A stretch of DNA of 64,000 nt from assembly GCA_016705235.1 (NCBI GenBank), contig JADIYP010000002.1, positions 682,001 to 746,000 of the forward strand, given 5' to 3'. Both the position numbers and the translations under genes were made by a program. Every line of letters starts with the position of its first letter. Within the stretch, counting starts at the first letter, position 1. Source of the stretch: Candidatus Leptovillus affinis. Lineage in GTDB: Bacteria; Chloroflexota; Anaerolineae; Promineifilales; Promineifilaceae. The notes below the pieces were generated by a model that ran no database searches, had not been told where the DNA came from, and saw nothing but the letters and a program-made list of their open reading frames with translations. Below, one piece after another: positions 61,627 through 64,000 of this stretch.

Positions 61627-61949
61627 GATTTTTTCACCATGATCAGCAGCATGGTGACGGCCGTTTCCGCCAAAATGCTGTGCGGTAGATTGGCCGGCAT
61701 GGCCGCCCAGGTGTTGGCCTGCGCCGCCATTTCGTCGCTGCCCAGAGTCAGGCGCGCCTGCCCGCTGATGAAGTGCAACAGAGCGGGCATGGCGGCGGTG
61801 TGTTCAGACAGCGCCTGTCCGGCGGCAAAGCTAAACAAAATGACCTTATGCGTATCGGTGTTTATCAATGTGCGGCTGACGATGCTGTCTTGGGGCGTAA
61901 CGGCCGTTAACGCGGCCAAATCGGCAAAAAAGGTATAAGGCGTTTCCAT
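61623..61949 (-). CDS. Small cupin-domain protein
   Basis: 108 residues, single cupin-2 barrel: SFAAGQALSEHTAAMPALLHFISGQ and MPANLPHSILAETAVT carry the two motifs, with a His in each (EHTAA, LPHSI) and some typical ligands replaced, so metal binding is uncertain. The start at 61949 has GGAATTTGTGAC upstream. Its stop overlaps the start of the membrane gene as ATGA. Could be a small sensor or metal-binding subunit. Confidence 0.75.
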   Translation of the reverse strand: METPYTFFADLAALTAVTPQDSIVSRTLINTDTHKVILFSFAAGQALSEHTAAMPALLHFISGQARLTLGSDEMAAQANTWAAMPANLPHSILAETAVTMLLIMVKKS

Positions 61950-62041
61950 GTCACAAATTCCAATCGTTGGCAGAATGCCAAACGTCACGCACCGGTGGAT
62001 AACACCGATGGGTGACGATTGACGCAGCCAGAATTTCAGTC

Positions 62042-62938
62042 TTACGACTCAACGGGTGAAAGCAGGGCGATCAGGCCCAACGTGCCCATATTGGCAAACA
62101 ACAAGGGGGCCAGGAAAGGCGCGCCGCGCAGAAAACGCTCCGTGACGATGGCGTTTTGTCCCGACAGATCAAACTGCACATGCAGCGCCGCGCCGACAAG
62201 CCCAACAAGGATTAGCAGCAGCATCGTTCCGACGTAAACCCAGATGTCGCCTTTGGTGGGTTTGTTGACCACGCCCAACCCGGCGGCGACGACTGTGCCG
62301 AAGATGCCGGCCATGGTGGGAATCCAGAGCCAGGGATTCTCGAAACTGGATCGCGCGTGGTCGAGTACGCTGCTCAGGAGCGTGGCCAACAGCCCCAGAC
62401 TGACCATAAACAGGTAAGCGCGGGTTTTGTTGTAAGGCAAACGCAAGCGGTGGCCGCGCCACAGGCGCAAAGTACCGCTGTCTGGCGGTTCTTCGACCCA
62501 GGCGGCGCTGAGACCCCACAGACCGACCAGGGCAAACGTTAGCGGGGCCACAATGGGCGGCGCCCAGACCAGCAAATTGATGCTGAGGCGTTGACCGGCG
62601 GGGGCAGTGGGCAGCGCGCCACGGATGAGATGAAAGTATGCGCCTAACAGGCCAACGGCCGTGCTGCTCAACAGCACCAACGTCGCCAGCCAGACCGCCA
62701 GACTGCGGTTGCGTAAGGCAATCAACCCGGCCGCCAACAGAACAACCCCGGCGATTGTGCCAAAGTAAACGGGGATTTGTTCTCGCGGAACCAACGTGCC
62801 GCTGATCATGTGCGCCAGATAGGTATCCAGACCCAAAAACAGCAGGTTGATGGCGGCCATTAGCAGCATGAGTTGGTCGCGGCTAAACGGCAAGCGTCGC
62901 TCTTTTAAGGCAGGAAAAACCAGGGCCAGATAGCTCAC
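62042..62938 (-). CDS. Polytopic membrane protein of unknown family
   Basis: 298 residues from the GTG at 62938, with AGGAG 8 nt upstream. The frame is open further upstream but that part overlaps the cytochrome gene and has no ribosome site. About eight membrane helices; no cofactor motif. Its start lies 1 bp after the stop of the multiheme cytochrome gene, so they are almost certainly co-translated. A membrane anchor or quinol-oxidising partner of the cytochrome is plausible (inference). Confidence 0.7.
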   Translation of the reverse strand: MSYLALVFPALKERRLPFSRDQLMLLMAAINLLFLGLDTYLAHMISGTLVPREQIPVYFGTIAGVVLLAAGLIALRNRSLAVWLATLVLLSSTAVGLLGAYFHLIRGALPTAPAGQRLSINLLVWAPPIVAPLTFALVGLWGLSAAWVEEPPDSGTLRLWRGHRLRLPYNKTRAYLFMVSLGLLATLLSSVLDHARSSFENPWLWIPTMAGIFGTVVAAGLGVVNKPTKGDIWVYVGTMLLLILVGLVGAALHVQFDLSGQNAIVTERFLRGAPFLAPLLFANMGTLGLIALLSPVES

Positions 62939-62939
62939 G

Positions 62940-64000
62940 TTATTCTCCTGTTGCCAGACCGGCGGCTTCCATTTTATCGTTCGCCATTTCGCGCAGTTCG
63001 GCCAGATCGGACAAAATTTCATACGCCCCATGCCACTGGACGTAATCTGGACCTTGCATCCAGACGCCAAATTTGGCGGTGCGGCCCCAATGGTGCCACA
63101 GCTCGAAATAGGTGAAGTCGATGGGTTCGTCGAATGGGGCGGCAGTGAGCAGGCCATTGTCTTTGAGAGGCGCCATGATTTGGTCGCTTTCGGTGACCCA
63201 GGCATTTACCTGCTCAACGGCCGCATCCGCATTGCCGTAGAATGTGTCGATGAAGTTTTTATTGTGGCATTCCAGGCAGACACCTTGCATACGTACTTTG
63301 TTGTCTTGCCAGGACGGCCGTCGGTCGCTGATCGGCGACGCCAGGAACCAGGTCAGGCGGTCGCCCACATCATGGGTGGTGCCGCTGGACCCAAAGCCGC
63401 TGAAGTGGCACAGGGCGCAGGTGGCGGCCGGGAAATCGTTGACGGTGAGCGTGCCAGGGTCGGCTTCCCAATTCCATTTATGACCAGACGTGGCATAGGC
63501 GATGCCATGCGGCGACTCCTGGAAGATTTCCCACTGCGGATGGTCGGGGCCGATATGGCAGGCGTTGCAGGTTTCTGGTTTACGCGCCTGTTCCAGGCTA
63601 AATTCGTGGCGCAGGTGGCAGTCCTGGCACTGGCCCACGGAGCCATCGCTGGCTGGTTTGCCGACGTTGTGGCAGGTTTCGCAGGCAAACAGGGTGATAG
63701 CCGGCCCTTCCAAAGCGTGAAGGGCGTTGCGCGCTTTTACCTTGTCTTGCACATATCCGCCTTCGGGTACGGCTTCGTAGGCGGCTTTTAATTCAGGGGT
63801 CAGCCCATCTTCGCCGGCGAAGGCGACGTAGGCCGGGATGCTGTGGCGGCTCTGGTTGAATTGGGCCACTTCGGCTTCGTGGCAAGATTCGCATTTGGCG
63901 GCGGTGGGGGAGGCCAGAACGAAGGTGCCTTCGTGTTCGATGGCGTCGGGGTAGTTGGCGGCGACTTCATGGCAGTCGCGGCAGCCCACTTCGGCGCCGG
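62940..64000 (-). CDS. Multiheme c-type cytochrome, hydroxylamine-oxidoreductase-like (5' partial)
   Basis: Runs off the right edge; 353 residues visible. Seven CXXCH sites are seen: CRDCH, CESCH, CETCH, CQDCH, CNACH, CALCH and CLECH; an eighth may be outside the window. The spacing, with WEIFQESPHGIAY after the fifth site and MQGVCLECHNKNFIDTFY near the last, resembles the HAO/octaheme cytochrome superfamily. Neither the catalytic cross-link Tyr nor the full heme 4 site could be confirmed, so oxidative or reductive activity cannot be assigned. It leads an operon with polytopic membrane proteins and a cupin. Confidence 0.8.
   Translation of the reverse strand, partial: GAEVGCRDCHEVAANYPDAIEHEGTFVLASPTAAKCESCHEAEVAQFNQSRHSIPAYVAFAGEDGLTPELKAAYEAVPEGGYVQDKVKARNALHALEGPAITLFACETCHNVGKPASDGSVGQCQDCHLRHEFSLEQARKPETCNACHIGPDHPQWEIFQESPHGIAYATSGHKWNWEADPGTLTVNDFPAATCALCHFSGFGSSGTTHDVGDRLTWFLASPISDRRPSWQDNKVRMQGVCLECHNKNFIDTFYGNADAAVEQVNAWVTESDQIMAPLKDNGLLTAAPFDEPIDFTYFELWHHWGRTAKFGVWMQGPDYVQWHGAYEILSDLAELREMANDKMEAAGLATGE

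Noticed and set aside
62939..63205. 89-residue N-terminal extension of the membrane protein at 62042
   Set aside because: Overlaps the cytochrome gene antiparallel-free in another frame, has Ser/Pro-rich shadow-like composition, and the GTG at 62938 has a good AGGAG site.
1..64000. tRNA or rRNA genes
   Set aside because: Spacers were scanned for tRNA-like cloverleaf and conserved rRNA segments; none was found.

Overview
The window looks like a chromosomal stretch from an uncultured filamentous or biofilm-type member of the Chloroflexota, most likely class Anaerolineae. This is an inference from gene content: large secreted proteins built of LVIVD, CSLREAI/beta-helix and DUF11 modules, ATP-type PEP carboxykinase, a CBS-domain pyrophosphatase and many c-type cytochromes. 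No rRNA, tRNA, CRISPR array or complete transposon was seen. The most striking global property is the octamer palindrome ACGGCCGT, often AACGGCCGTT, which occurs about three times per kb in genes on both strands and between genes.

Layout. 1-953: end of a PLP aminotransferase and korC. 1045-12198 (minus): a secretion-heavy block with a CSLREAI/beta-helix/DUF11 protein, an LVIVD/DUF11 protein, and an exported pentaheme cytochrome carrying five fibronectin III domains, which is coupled to a small exported protein. 12458-17603 (minus): a two-component group with a very large PAS/GAF histidine kinase, an OmpR-type regulator and a stand-alone receiver whose phosphoacceptor Asp is Glu. 17926-21925: uvrB, a GNAT acetyltransferase and an MFS transporter. 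21926-22636: a non-coding patch packed with short mobile-looking repeats. 22637-26236 (minus): the circularly permuted ATP-grasp / alpha-E / transglutaminase operon. 26624-30445 (plus): a YqiJ-like protein, a YqiK-like flotillin, a coiled-coil protein and a two-TM potassium-channel-like protein. 30561-36070: PPOX protein, CorA, a PRC-barrel-like protein, a secreted subtilase and a lipoprotein that resembles the subtilase propeptide. 36210-36480: a 21-bp tandem repeat. 36534-39903 (minus): a CbpA-type DnaJ and DnaK. 40163-46950: surE, cnoX-like thioredoxin, PHP phosphatase, metallophosphoesterase, YdcF-like protein, WYL regulator and CBS-PPase. 47200-53851: a copper locus (csoR, copZ, copA), a lipoprotein cytochrome c and an ABC exporter. 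53982-64000: a 32-residue membrane peptide gene, pckA, a LON-domain protein, a beta-lactamase-fold lipoprotein, greA-lysS, and a minus-strand respiratory group (multiheme HAO-like cytochrome, two polytopic membrane proteins and a cupin).

Genes appear to work together in four places: the exported cytochrome with its co-transcribed partner; the flotillin membrane-domain operon; copper sensing, chaperoning and export; and the multiheme cytochrome with membrane partners at the right edge.

Sequence-quality notes: three genes (the cytochrome at 50.9 kb, the ABC exporter at 51.9 kb and lysS at 58.8 kb) are each broken by a single missing T in a TTTT run, and 50709-50782 is an almost pure G/C homopolymer patch. 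Both suggest residual long-read errors, although real mutations cannot be excluded. Gene starts were set by Shine-Dalgarno position where it was visible, and several are shorter than the longest open frame.
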